DNA of 40,053 nt, from positions 1 to 40,053 of the forward strand of contig NZ_LMNL01000008.1 in NCBI RefSeq assembly GCF_001422985.1, written 5' to 3'. The translations under genes were made by a program, and so were the position numbers. The stretch is from Methylobacterium sp. Leaf117 (GTDB taxonomy: Bacteria; Pseudomonadota; Alphaproteobacteria; Rhizobiales; Beijerinckiaceae). Of this stretch, positions 27,330-35,670 are shown in pieces. Position 1 is the first letter of the stretch. The number at the start of each line of letters is the position of its first letter. The notes beneath the pieces were generated by a model that was given only the letters and a program-made list of their open reading frames with translations, was not told where the DNA came from and ran no database searches.

Positions 27330-27808
27330 TCGTATAGGCCCGAGTCCTGCTCTCCTGGGGAAGAGAACAGAGCCCCACCCTCCACTGCGCGGCCATATCC
27401 AAAGATCAACATTAGATCAATGAAAGATGGTGATCTTCCAATCGGCGCATGAAAACGATCTTGGATAATCTGATAAACATAGGTTAAGTGTTTGAAATCA
27501 TACAAATGCGTTGGCGGTGCTTACAACCGCTCGTTCCGCGAGTTAGAACGAGATTGATTGTGGGCGACCTATCTGCACGTGCGTGGCATGGAAGACCGTG
27601 ACCTGGACTCTCTGGATCGACGACGCGCCTTGTATCGGCGGCGATCGCCTGGGGCTTCGCTCCGCCCGTTTTCGTCCCGGATCGCAGGGCAACCGCTCAG
27701 CCGCTGATCGCCGCACCTCGGGACTCGCGTAAGCGAAATCCGACACCCGTTGCCAAGATTACGGACACCGTCTTGTCATCACATTCCTCGACCCCGCCTC
27801 TCGACGCC
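27330..27808. other. intergenic region between two divergent Crp/Fnr regulators
   Basis: About 480 bases with no convincing gene. The half next to the minus-strand regulator (27370-27500) is AT-rich and contains the dyad at 27424-27437 and two direct AGATCAA repeats (27402-27420). The other half is GC-rich. It should carry the promoters of both regulators. Confidence 0.45.
27424..27437. promoter_or_regulatory. candidate Crp/Fnr-type operator dyad
   Basis: AAGAT-GGTG-ATCTT is a perfect 5-4-5 inverted repeat. Its GAT-N4-ATC core is the same as in FNR/Crp family sites. It lies between two genes for regulators of this family, so auto- or cross-regulation is a reasonable guess, but there is no direct evidence. 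Confidence 0.4.
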
Positions 27809-28528
27809 ATGAACCCGTTGATCCGGAAGCTCGAAGGGTTCGGTCCCCTCTCGGATCAGGACCGAGCCATCCTCACGAGCGTCAGTGCCAGCGGCCATCT
27901 GATCGGGCCCCGCGTCGACCTGATCCGGGAGGGCGACGCACCGGATGGCGTCATCCTCATCATGGAAGGCATTGCCTGCCGGCAGAAGCATCGGGCGAAC
28001 GGCGCTCGGCAGATCACCGCCTATCTGGTGCCGGGCGACGCCTGTGACCTCGATGTGGCGCTGCTCTCGCGGATGGACCACACCATCACCACCCTGTCCG
28101 CCTGCCGCGTGGTGCGCGTTCCCCTCGACGTGGTGAAGCGCCTGATGGAGGAGCATCCGGCCATTGCGCGCTCGTTGCGGATGTCCACCCTGGTCGATGA
28201 GGCGACCTTGCGCGAGTGGCTGGTCAATGTCGGGTGCCGGTCGGCGATCGAACGCATCGCTCACCTGTTCTGCGAACTGCTGCTCCGGTTGCAGGTCGTG
28301 GGATTTGCGAGCGAGGACACCTACGAGTTTCCCGTGACGCAGCTCGACCTGGCCGACACGGTCGGCCTGTCGAACGTGCACGTGAATCGGTCGCTTCAGG
28401 AACTCAGGCGCCAGGGCGTGATTGAACTCAAGGGGAGGACCCTGAGGATTCTCGACCGTCAGCGACTGAAGTCGATCGCCGAATTCGATGCCAAGTACCT
28501 GCACCTGGGAACGCGGGCCGCAGCATGA
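27809..28528 (+). CDS. Crp/Fnr-family transcriptional regulator
   Basis: 239 residues from ATG 27809 (MNPLIRKLEGFGPLSDQDRAIL). A TTG at 27773 would add 12 residues and has a slightly better ribosome site. Sensor domain: DLIREGDAPDGVILIMEGIACRQKHRANGARQITAYLVPGDACDLDVALL. DNA-binding domain: FPVTQLDLADTVGLSNVHVNRSLQELRRQGVIELKGRTLRILDRQRL, with a recognition helix like that of FixK/Crp relatives. No FNR-type cysteine cluster. Its stop overlaps the start of the small gene at 28525 (ATGA), so the two are translationally coupled. Common ligands or signals of this subgroup are unknown. Confidence 0.92.
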   Translation: MNPLIRKLEGFGPLSDQDRAILTSVSASGHLIGPRVDLIREGDAPDGVILIMEGIACRQKHRANGARQITAYLVPGDACDLDVALLSRMDHTITTLSACRVVRVPLDVVKRLMEEHPAIARSLRMSTLVDEATLREWLVNVGCRSAIERIAHLFCELLLRLQVVGFASEDTYEFPVTQLDLADTVGLSNVHVNRSLQELRRQGVIELKGRTLRILDRQRLKSIAEFDAKYLHLGTRAAA

Positions 28529-28779
28529 CCCTGAAACTTCAGCCCGTGCAGATTGCGACGGGCAGCAACGACCGCGAAAGCCGTCTGGTTTTCGAGGACG
28601 GCCGTCTCGTTGCCGTACTGGTCCAGCTCTCCAGCGAGCATGATTCCCATGCGGGTCACTGGTTCCTGGAGGCGGGGTTCGGACGCGTCGAGGATCCGCA
28701 CGCGCCCATCTTCGCCGACCTCCGAGAGGCGCAGGCCTGGATTGCCCGACAGCTGGCGGATGTCGATCCCTCGTACTGA
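28525..28779 (+). CDS. small hypothetical protein coupled to a Crp/Fnr regulator
   Basis: 84 residues, starting on the ATG that overlaps the regulator stop. The sequence MTLKLQPVQIATGSNDRESRLVFEDGRLVAVLVQLSSEHDSHAGHWFLEAGFG... predicts a small alpha/beta fold with a closing helix (DLREAQAWIARQLADV). There is no signal peptide, cysteine or membrane helix. No family I can name. The tight coupling suggests that it acts with, or modulates, the regulator. A hairpin AAGACCT-GAG-AGGTCTT follows at 28805-28821. Confidence 0.75.
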   Translation: MTLKLQPVQIATGSNDRESRLVFEDGRLVAVLVQLSSEHDSHAGHWFLEAGFGRVEDPHAPIFADLREAQAWIARQLADVDPSY

Positions 28780-28804
28780 CTGCACTCCGTCGCGCCGTGA
28801 CGGC

Positions 28805-28821
28805 AAGACCTGAGAGGTCTT
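28805..28821 (+). terminator. hairpin after the Crp/Fnr operon, possible terminator
   Basis: A perfect 7-bp stem AAGACCT/AGGTCTT with a GAG loop, 25 bases after the stop at 28779. The following bases (CCTGCAAG) lack a T run, so intrinsic termination is only possible, not clear. Confidence 0.4.
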
Positions 28822-29257
28822 CCTGCAAGCCCCAGACGTTTTCTGAGCAGACATCGCGAAGACGATTGATGTGTGTGAATGCATCATCCGCGGGTCTGCG
28901 TCACGATCATTCCCGTTACCCCTTCATGGGTGTGACCGGGGTCTCGCCGATGCCTTACCCCCCGATTGTGTCGGCGAGACCACGCTCAAAACTCCTTGTA
29001 TCGTCGTGGTTCAAGTATTATCATTCGTTTTCCATAATAGCTTAAGTTCGGTCAAGGCATCGCTTGAATACGTTTCAGCATGAATTCTTGTAGATGAACG
29101 CGTCGTACTGATCAAAACAACAATTGAAACATTTTTCAATCGCTGATTTCGATCTCAAAACATCTTTATCGTAATATTCGAAAACTGATCGTTTACTTCT
29201 CGGTGGCATCCATGGCTCGCGGACATGCTGTGCGTAGGCCGATGGAGCATCACGACC
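28822..29257. other. intergenic region upstream of the GGDEF-EAL gene
   Basis: No credible gene. The stretch from about 28990 to 29210 is AT-rich. It contains the dyad TTGAAA-CATT-TTTCAA at 29124-29139, about 120 bases before the start of the GGDEF-EAL gene. This is a possible regulator site, and Crp/Fnr-type proteins are encoded next door. Several CTGATC/GATCAAA-like words occur, but no clear sigma-70 promoter can be chosen. Confidence 0.4.
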
Positions 29258-30988
29258 ATGCGTTCGGTTTCGAGTCTCACGGCCTTTTCTTCGCCGGGCC
29301 CTGCGCCTTGCCGCTCCGAAGCCGCCGTCCTTGCCTCTTATCTCGACGTGGTCCGACAGGGATTTCTGCTGTTCGAGGGTGGGCGAGTGATCCTCTGCAC
29401 GGACCCGGCCCGCGATATTCTCACCGCGTTCGATCTCTCCACCGATCCCACTGCCCGGTCGGCCCTTCGCACCCTGTGCCGCCTCCTCGCCCTTCATCCG
29501 CGTGCTCTCTTCGCGCAGGTACGGCAGGCCTTCGAACGCCACGAGCCGGTCGCCTTCGAGGTCGCACGTCCGGCGATGACGGTGGACATTCGATTGCATC
29601 CGGTCGGTTGCGGGAATGCCGCCGCCACGCGTTGGACCGTCACCCTCGAGGACGTCACCACCCGCCGTGCCGCCGAGGCTGCGGCCAGCAGCCATGCCCG
29701 CCTCGATCCGCTGACCGGCCTGCCGAACCGGCGCCATCTGCGCGAGCGCCTTGAGGAGGCGCTGGCGCGAGTTGGCGCCTCCGCCGCCAGCTGCGCCGTG
29801 CTGCTGGTCGATCTCGACCGCTTCAAGCCCGTCAACGACACCCTCGGCCACGCCATCGGTGACGCCCTGCTGGCGAAGGTCGGCGACCGGCTCAGCGCCA
29901 CCCTTCGACCCGGTGACACCGTCGCGCGCATTGGCGGCGACGAGTTCGTCGTGGTCCAGAGCGCTCCCGCGAACGTCGAGGAGACGCGCGCCCTGGCCCG
30001 ACGGATCGTCGATCTCGTCGGCCGCACCTACATGGTCGAGGGTCACCTTCTGACCATCGGCGCCAGCGTCGGTGTCGCTCTGGCTCCGGAGGACGGGATG
30101 GATGCCGACCGCCTCCTCAAATGCGCCGACCTCGCTCTCTATCGGGCCAAGCTCGAGGGGCGCGGGACTTTCCGTTTCTTCGAGGCGGAAATGGATGCGC
30201 GCATGCAGGCCCGCCGTCGCCTCGAACTCGACATGCGCCAAGCTCTGGGGCGGCGGGAGTTCACGCTGCATTACCAGCCGCAGATGAATCTCGGCAGTGA
30301 CCGCCTGACCGGCTGCGAAGCGCTGCTGCGCTGGCAGCACCCGGAGCGGGGTACCGTTTCGCCGGCGGATTTCATCCCGCTCGCCGAGGAAATCGGCCTG
30401 ATCGTTCCCATCGGTGAATGGGTGATCCGCCAAGCCTGTCGCGACGCGGCAACCTGGCCGGCACCGATCACCGTCGCGGTGAATGTGTCGCCGGCGCAGT
30501 TCAAGGGCGACCGGCTCGTGGAGGTGATCGTCTCGGCCCTGGCGAGCTCGGGCCTGCCGGCCGAGCGCCTGGAGATCGAGATCACCGAGGGCGTCCTGCT
30601 GCAGGAGAACGCGCGCACGCTGCGCATCCTGCATCGCCTCCGCGCCCTGGGAATCCGCGTCTCGATGGATGATTTCGGCACCGGCTACTCGTCGCTGAGC
30701 TACCTGCGGTCGTTCCCGTTCGACAAGATCAAGATCGACCGCTCCTTCGTGGCCGACATCACCCGCAAGCCGGACGGCGATGCGGTGATCCGCGCCATCG
30801 CGGGGCTCGGGCGTAGCCTCGGGATGACGACCGTGGCCGAAGGGGTCGAGACCGAGGACCAGATGCGACGCATCCGGGCCGAGGGCTGCACCGATGTCCA
30901 GGGCTACCTCGTCAGCCGACCGATCCCCGCCGAGGCCCTGCTCACGTTCTTCGCGAGCCGGGGTCAGCACGGCCTTGCCCACGCGTAG
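29258..30988 (+). CDS. PAS-like/GGDEF/EAL cyclic-di-GMP turnover protein
   Basis: 576 residues from ATG 29258 (GGAG at 29244-29247); ATG 29225 is in frame but less likely. Residues about 20-135 form a PAS-like sensor (LDVVRQGFLLFEGGRVILCTDPARDIL). The diguanylate cyclase domain has an intact active site RIGGDEF (226-230) and an RxxD inhibitory site RPGD (217-220) five residues before it. The EAL domain has E354-A-L, DDFGTGYSSLSYL (471-483), KIDRSF (Lys492) and AEGVET (Glu528), so phosphodiesterase residues are also intact. No membrane helix is present, so it is cytoplasmic. It may switch between making and degrading cyclic-di-GMP. A BLUF light sensor gene follows 41 bases later on the same strand. 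Confidence 0.93.
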   Translation: MRSVSSLTAFSSPGPAPCRSEAAVLASYLDVVRQGFLLFEGGRVILCTDPARDILTAFDLSTDPTARSALRTLCRLLALHPRALFAQVRQAFERHEPVAFEVARPAMTVDIRLHPVGCGNAAATRWTVTLEDVTTRRAAEAAASSHARLDPLTGLPNRRHLRERLEEALARVGASAASCAVLLVDLDRFKPVNDTLGHAIGDALLAKVGDRLSATLRPGDTVARIGGDEFVVVQSAPANVEETRALARRIVDLVGRTYMVEGHLLTIGASVGVALAPEDGMDADRLLKCADLALYRAKLEGRGTFRFFEAEMDARMQARRRLELDMRQALGRREFTLHYQPQMNLGSDRLTGCEALLRWQHPERGTVSPADFIPLAEEIGLIVPIGEWVIRQACRDAATWPAPITVAVNVSPAQFKGDRLVEVIVSALASSGLPAERLEIEITEGVLLQENARTLRILHRLRALGIRVSMDDFGTGYSSLSYLRSFPFDKIKIDRSFVADITRKPDGDAVIRAIAGLGRSLGMTTVAEGVETEDQMRRIRAEGCTDVQGYLVSRPIPAEALLTFFASRGQHGLAHA

Positions 30989-31029
30989 GGCCTCGAACCA
31001 CGACGCTCTCCCGCTTTCGGAAATCCGCC

Positions 31030-31815
31030 ATGACCCAGCTCTATCGACTCGTCTATGCCAGCAAGAACCTGTTGGCCGTGCCGGAGGCCGAAGCGAACGC
31101 CGCCGTCAGCCAGATCCTCGCCGCGTCGCAGCGGAACAACGCCGCGGCCGGAGTGACCGGCGCCCTGATGTTCAACGGCGGCGCGTTCGCGCAGGTGCTG
31201 GAGGGGCCGCGCCAGGATGTCGAGCGCACCTTCGAGCGAATCCAGCGCGACGAGCGGCACGGCGACGTCACCGTCCTCGAATGCGGGCCGACCGAGGCCC
31301 GCGGCTTTGCCGACTGGTCGATGGCCTATGTCGGGCGAGCCACGGCGGGGGAGGCGCTATGGAGCGACCTCGGGCGCGAGAGCGGGTTCGACCTGTCACG
31401 GCTCGACGGCGATGCGATCTTCCGGATGCTGCACGGTCTGGTCCTGGAGGAGGAGGGACTGACTTCGCCCGCCCCGGCCTTCGACGCCGACCGGGTCCGC
31501 GCCGAGGTTTCCGAGCTTCGGCCTGACCTGCATGCGCCGCTCGAGAGGGGGGTCGTCGAGCGGGACGCTTCCGCCCTGGCGGTGCTGCGTCAGGCCCTTG
31601 CCGAGGAGCGTCGCCGAACCACTGAGCTGCGCGGTGCACTCGACGACGCGCGCATCGCTGAGGCACAGGCGCAGAATCGGTGCGAGTCGCTTTGTCGGGA
31701 GCGCGACCTGTGGGTCGAGCGAGCCCGCAGCCTCGCCGCCGCTTTGTGCCGGGAAGCCGAGGCGGTCCGCCGGGGCCCCGCGCCCGATCAGGATGCGGCG
31801 ACCCGCGCCGCCTGA
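31030..31815 (+). CDS. BLUF-domain blue-light sensor protein with helical C-terminus
   Basis: 261 residues. Residues 1-100 are a BLUF flavin domain: LYRLVYASKN with the key Tyr9, NNAAAGVTGALMFNGG with Asn37, and FAQVLEGP with Gln55. The Asn-Gln spacing of 18 equals that of AppA. Trp96 and Met98 (FADWSMAY) are also present, so photochemistry is expected. The remaining 150 residues are highly charged and helical (LRQALAEERRRTTELRGALDDARIAEAQAQNR), probably a coiled coil that passes the signal to a partner. The gene directly follows the GGDEF/EAL gene, and BLUF proteins often control EAL partners, so a light-to-cyclic-di-GMP link is likely but inferred. Confidence 0.92.
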   Translation: MTQLYRLVYASKNLLAVPEAEANAAVSQILAASQRNNAAAGVTGALMFNGGAFAQVLEGPRQDVERTFERIQRDERHGDVTVLECGPTEARGFADWSMAYVGRATAGEALWSDLGRESGFDLSRLDGDAIFRMLHGLVLEEEGLTSPAPAFDADRVRAEVSELRPDLHAPLERGVVERDASALAVLRQALAEERRRTTELRGALDDARIAEAQAQNRCESLCRERDLWVERARSLAAALCREAEAVRRGPAPDQDAATRAA

Positions 31816-31826
31816 CCGGGCGGCCG

Positions 31827-32336
31827 CTACACCTTGAAGTTCATCAGCAATGCGCCGGCCGCAGCCGAGACCGTGCGGGCACCAGTGGCACCGTAGGACG
31901 CCCCCTGGTCCTGCCGGACCTGCAACTGCTTCACGAAAGTGGCGAGCAGATCACCGGTGCTCTGGCCGGACGGACCGACCGTTGCGGATTCCGATGCCAC
32001 CCGAGGCGCCCCATCCGTTTGGGACGGGTCGGGGTCGCCCCGCAGGACCGAGTTCAGGGTTCGGGCTTGGTCGCCGGTGAGCGCTCCGCTCTCGACTTGC
32101 CGGCCGATCAGGTCATCGATGCGCGTTCGCAGGCCGGACGGGTCCAGGCGCGCCGCCTCAGGGCCACTGCCGATGCCCTGCGTCAGCGCGGCATCGATCG
32201 AGTCGACCGCGGTGTTCAGGGCGGTCTGATCGGCGCTGCTGAGGGTGCCGGCTGCCGTCCGCGCCGCGATGTCCTCGTGTGCACGAAGGCGCGGCGATGG
32301 CGGAAATGTCCCGGCCTGTGCGGAGATCGACGTCAT
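31827..32336 (-). CDS. hypothetical protein
   Basis: 169 residues, convergent with the BLUF gene (11-base gap). The sequence begins MTSISAQAGTFPPSPRLRAHEDIAART and holds two helix-rich segments of similar form (GTLSSADQTALNTAVDSIDAAL and ESGALTGDQARTLNSVL), then a Ser/Gly/Thr-rich linker and a closing helix (LLATFVKQLQVRQDQG). The repeated Leu-Thr/Ser-x-Asp-Gln-Ala pattern recalls EF-hand-less calcium-type or secreted repeat proteins of Methylobacterium, but I cannot assign a family. No signal peptide is evident. Confidence 0.65.
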   Translation of the reverse strand: MTSISAQAGTFPPSPRLRAHEDIAARTAAGTLSSADQTALNTAVDSIDAALTQGIGSGPEAARLDPSGLRTRIDDLIGRQVESGALTGDQARTLNSVLRGDPDPSQTDGAPRVASESATVGPSGQSTGDLLATFVKQLQVRQDQGASYGATGARTVSAAAGALLMNFKV

Positions 32337-32572
32337 GTCCTGGCCCTGGCGGGACCTTATCCCATCCTCCTGATGGCGCGGATCCGGTTAATGTTCGGTG
32401 AGAAGCCGCCCCTGTGATTTGACGCACCGTGAGCCCGACCGATCAGCGAACGGCTTTTGCCGACCTTGTCTTCGGTGCGAAAGCCAGCCGACGAATTGTC
32501 TCCCAGCCTACCCCGGCAAGGGCAGCCCCCTCCCAGACGTGCGACAGCTGGTTCTCTTCGCAGGTCCTGTGT

Positions 32573-33295
32573 CTATCGCGGGACAAGACGCGTGCCGTCC
32601 GGGACCCCGAGGGCGGTGCCGAGGCGGGTGCGGCAGTGCTTGAGGCTCCGGAAGGCACGTCCGGAATCGCGGGCGAGCCGGATCAGGGCACCGACTTGGC
32701 CGGGCTGGCGCGCGACGGCGCCGAGAACGGCGAGGATATCGGGCTCACCGTTCGGCTTCAGGGCCGTGGCGGCGAAGGCCGGGATCGCCCGCTCGGCCGG
32801 GTCGCAAACGACCCGGAGAGCCGCGAACGGCAACCCGTGCGCCTGCGCGAAGGCCGCTGCCGCGTGCGATTCCATGTCGACCGCGGCGCAGGCGGTCGCA
32901 GTCCGAAGCGAGGCTTTCGCCGCGACGCTGAGCACGGCGGCATCCACCCCGGCGATGGCAGCGGTGCGGACCGATACGCCAATTCCCGCAAGGGCCCGTT
33001 CCCAGGCGGCCACGATGGCAGGATCGGCCGGGTAGCGTGCCTCGGCGGTGACGATGGCGCTCGCAATCAGGACGTCGCCCGGCTCCAGGTCGGGATCGAG
33101 ACCACCAGCGATACCGATGCTGACGACCGCGCGGCATTCCGGGGATAGACGATCCGCCAGCATGCGACGCAGGCGTTCGGGATTCCCGCCCGCACCGATG
33201 GCGACAACGTCGTCGCCTGAGGCGAGGCGCGCCTCCTTGGCCAGCCCGGTCACGGCGAGTACGGGCTGTGCGCCGGATGCGGAGTTTGAAACCAT
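32573..33295 (-). CDS. hpnG: hopanoid-associated phosphorylase HpnG
   Basis: 240-residue nucleoside-phosphorylase-fold enzyme (PNP_UDP superfamily). In hopanoid producers HpnG removes adenine from adenosylhopane during side-chain maturation. Visible motifs are VLAVTGLAKEARLA at the N-terminus, AVVSIGIAGGLDPDLEPGDVLIAS (phosphate/nucleoside site) and AVDMESHAAAAFAQAHGLPFAALRVVCDPAERAIP, with the Met-Glu ribose-binding pair. The assignment is supported by its place downstream of shc. It is separated from shc by 338 bases containing a strong hairpin, so it may have its own promoter or reduced read-through. hpnH, its usual pathway partner, is not in the window. Confidence 0.88.
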   Translation of the reverse strand: MVSNSASGAQPVLAVTGLAKEARLASGDDVVAIGAGGNPERLRRMLADRLSPECRAVVSIGIAGGLDPDLEPGDVLIASAIVTAEARYPADPAIVAAWERALAGIGVSVRTAAIAGVDAAVLSVAAKASLRTATACAAVDMESHAAAAFAQAHGLPFAALRVVCDPAERAIPAFAATALKPNGEPDILAVLGAVARQPGQVGALIRLARDSGRAFRSLKHCRTRLGTALGVPDGTRLVPR

Positions 33296-33633
33296 GCCGT
33301 CACCCGACCTGTGTTGCCTTGGCGTTCATCGCTCGACGCCTTCGGATGCCGGATGGATCCGGCGAGGCCGGCGATCCGATTCCCGCATCCCGTTCGATGC
33401 TTATCGCTCCCTCACCCCTCTGTGAGTCGCGGGAACTCACCCCTCCGCGCTCTGCAAAGCAGAGCGCGGTTCACTTTGCACAAGCTCAATAGATTTCGGA
33501 CAGGCTTGAGGTCCGCCTTGGAGGAGAGTGCGACCGTCGGTAGGGGAGGGCGCGATACAGCGGGAGACTCACCCGTTTCGCAGGATCAAGCCCCTGCCCA
33601 ACGGGCACGCCGTCCGACCCATCGCTGCGCCCA
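33296..33633. other. intergenic region between shc and hpnG
   Basis: No gene seen. The main feature is a perfect 11-bp stem at 33445-33469, with a nearby CTCACCCCTC direct repeat (about 33410-33419 and 33436-33445). A promoter for hpnG on the minus strand would lie here, but none is clear. Confidence 0.45.
33445..33469. repeat. perfect hairpin between shc and hpnG
   Basis: The arms CCGCGCTCTGC (33445-33455) and GCAGAGCGCGG (33459-33469) are perfect complements around a three-base AAA loop. Neither strand has a T run after it. It may be an mRNA-stability or partial-termination element that lowers hpnG expression relative to shc, or a repeated genomic element. Confidence 0.65.
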
Positions 33634-35631
33634 TCACATCCCGAAGGCGACCTTGCGGGTGTTGCTGCGCTGGAGGTTCCGGTAGCGGGCCATAGCCCAG
33701 AGGGGGAAGAACTTCGGGTAGCCGTGATAGCGCAGGTAAAACACGCGCGGGAAGCCGGTTGCGGTGTAGCGCTCCTCGGACCAGAAGCCGTCCGCGCCCT
33801 GAGTGCGGGTCAGATAGTTGATGCCACGCGTCACCGCCGGGTCATCGGCTTCGCCCGCTGCCATCAGGGCGAGCAGCGACCAGGCCGTCTGCGAGGCGGT
33901 GGAGTAGCCGGGCTCGAAAGCAGGGTCGATCTTGTAGGACGAGGCGTCCTCGCCCCAACCGCCGTCCGGGTTCTGGATGCGGATCAGCCAGGCGACCGCC
34001 TTGCGGATCTCCGGCGCAGCCGGATCGACGCCGGCGGCGTTGAGCGCGCACAGCACGGACCATGTTCCGTAGATGAAGTTCATGCCCCAGCGGCCATACC
34101 AGGAGCCGTCCTCTTCCTGGTCGTTCAGCAGGTAGGTGACGCCGCGATCGAGGGCCTTCGAGCTTTCCCGAGTCTCGCCAAGCTGGGCCAGCATCGAGAC
34201 GACGCGGGCGGTGACGTCGGCCGTCGGCGGATCGAGCAGGGCGCCGTGATCCGAGAATGGGATGTGGTTGAGGTAATGGTGGTTGTTGTCCGCGTCGAAG
34301 GCAGCCCAGCCGCCGTCGCTCGACTGAAGACCCTCGACCCACTCGCGCGCGCGGGCGATGGCGTTGCCGTAATCCGGGACATCGGCGACGAGGCCGTGCT
34401 GGCGCGTGGCGCGATCCATCGCCATGACGACGACGGCGGTGTCGTCGAGGTCCGGAAAGTGCGGGTTCGCGTATTGGAAAGCCCAGCCGCCGGGACGCAC
34501 GTTCGGCCGACCGGCCGCCCAGTCGCCCTTGATGTCGAGGACCTGGAGCGGCTTCAGCCAGTCGAGGCCTCGCCGGGCCTGATGTTCGGCATCCGGGCCG
34601 CCGGCTTCCAGCAGCGCGTGGCCAGCCAGCGCCGTATCCCAGACCGGGGATAGGCAGGGCTGGACGTAGGCCTCATGCTCCTTGACAACGACGAGCTTCT
34701 CGATCGCCTCGCAGGCGATCCGCACTTGCGGATGGTCCGCCGGGTAGCCGAGCACTTCGTACATCAGCACGGTGTTGACCATGGCGGGGAAGATTGCGCC
34801 GAGACCGTCGTCGCCGTTCAGGCGCTCGCTGACCCAGGCCACGGCCTTGTCCATCGCGCGCGCCCGGCGCTTCTTGGGGAAGTAGTCCTGTGTGACCTGG
34901 AGCATCCGGTCGATGGCCCCGAAGATCGGCGTCCACGGCCAGGTCGCGTGCGGGCTCCCGGGCCAGGTGCGGACGGTCTCAGGCGGAGCGACGAACAGCT
35001 CCGGAATGCCGATTCCGCGCGGGTTGCGGGCGCGCGGCTTCTTCGCCTGAATCACCAGCATCGGCACGATGACGCAGCGGGCCCAGTAGGAGACCTTGTC
35101 GAGGTGGAAGGGGAACCACTTCGGCAGGTGCATGATCTCGACGGGCATCACCGGCACGGCACGCCAGGGCACCTCGCCGTAAAGCGCGAGCAGGAACCGG
35201 GTGAAGACGTTGGAATTCGCGGCGCCGCCGCGGGACAGGATGGCCTCGCGGGCGCGGCGCATATGGGGCGCCTCGATCGAGTCGCCACTCATCTTGAGGG
35301 CGAAATAGGCCTTCACGCTGGCGCTCATGTCGAACGGCCCATCATGGACCAGGGCCCAGCCGCCATGCTTACCCTGCGTGCGGCGCAGGTAATTGCCGAT
35401 CTTGTTTTCCAGCTCGGGCGCGATCTCGGTGGCGCGGAACTGGTGGAACATGATGTATTCGGACGGAATGGTCGCATCGGCTTCGAGCTCGAAGCACAGA
35501 TGGCCGTCCTCGTGCGACAGCGCCGTCAGGGCCTGGGTCGCACGCACGACGCCACGATCGACGTCCTCGAGGGAGATCTCCTGGGTTTTCGGGCGCTGCA
35601 GCGCCTCGACCTTCCTGTATGCGTCCCGCAT
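33634..35631 (-). CDS. shc: squalene-hopene cyclase
   Basis: Cyclises squalene to hopene/hopanol; a monotopic membrane protein. 665 residues, the normal length. It contains the catalytic DXDD motif as DLDD at 394-397 (NPHFPDLDDTAVV) and several QW repeats (QDEEDGSWYGRWG-type, QNPDGGWGEDASSYK, QGADGFWSEE), plus GTWSVLCAL. It starts 39 bases after hpnE on the same strand and is the fifth gene of the hopanoid cluster. The product strengthens the outer membrane in these bacteria. Also called hpnF. Confidence 0.97.
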   Translation of the reverse strand: MRDAYRKVEALQRPKTQEISLEDVDRGVVRATQALTALSHEDGHLCFELEADATIPSEYIMFHQFRATEIAPELENKIGNYLRRTQGKHGGWALVHDGPFDMSASVKAYFALKMSGDSIEAPHMRRAREAILSRGGAANSNVFTRFLLALYGEVPWRAVPVMPVEIMHLPKWFPFHLDKVSYWARCVIVPMLVIQAKKPRARNPRGIGIPELFVAPPETVRTWPGSPHATWPWTPIFGAIDRMLQVTQDYFPKKRRARAMDKAVAWVSERLNGDDGLGAIFPAMVNTVLMYEVLGYPADHPQVRIACEAIEKLVVVKEHEAYVQPCLSPVWDTALAGHALLEAGGPDAEHQARRGLDWLKPLQVLDIKGDWAAGRPNVRPGGWAFQYANPHFPDLDDTAVVVMAMDRATRQHGLVADVPDYGNAIARAREWVEGLQSSDGGWAAFDADNNHHYLNHIPFSDHGALLDPPTADVTARVVSMLAQLGETRESSKALDRGVTYLLNDQEEDGSWYGRWGMNFIYGTWSVLCALNAAGVDPAAPEIRKAVAWLIRIQNPDGGWGEDASSYKIDPAFEPGYSTASQTAWSLLALMAAGEADDPAVTRGINYLTRTQGADGFWSEERYTATGFPRVFYLRYHGYPKFFPLWAMARYRNLQRSNTRKVAFGM

Positions 35632-35670
35632 CGTCCTCGCCTCACAGGCCGCCCAGGCGGCCGCCTTATC

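Noticed and set aside
29075..30982. Long minus-strand open frame opposite the GGDEF/EAL gene
   Set aside because: It mirrors the codon pattern of the real gene, shows no domain and is a by-product of high GC at third positions.
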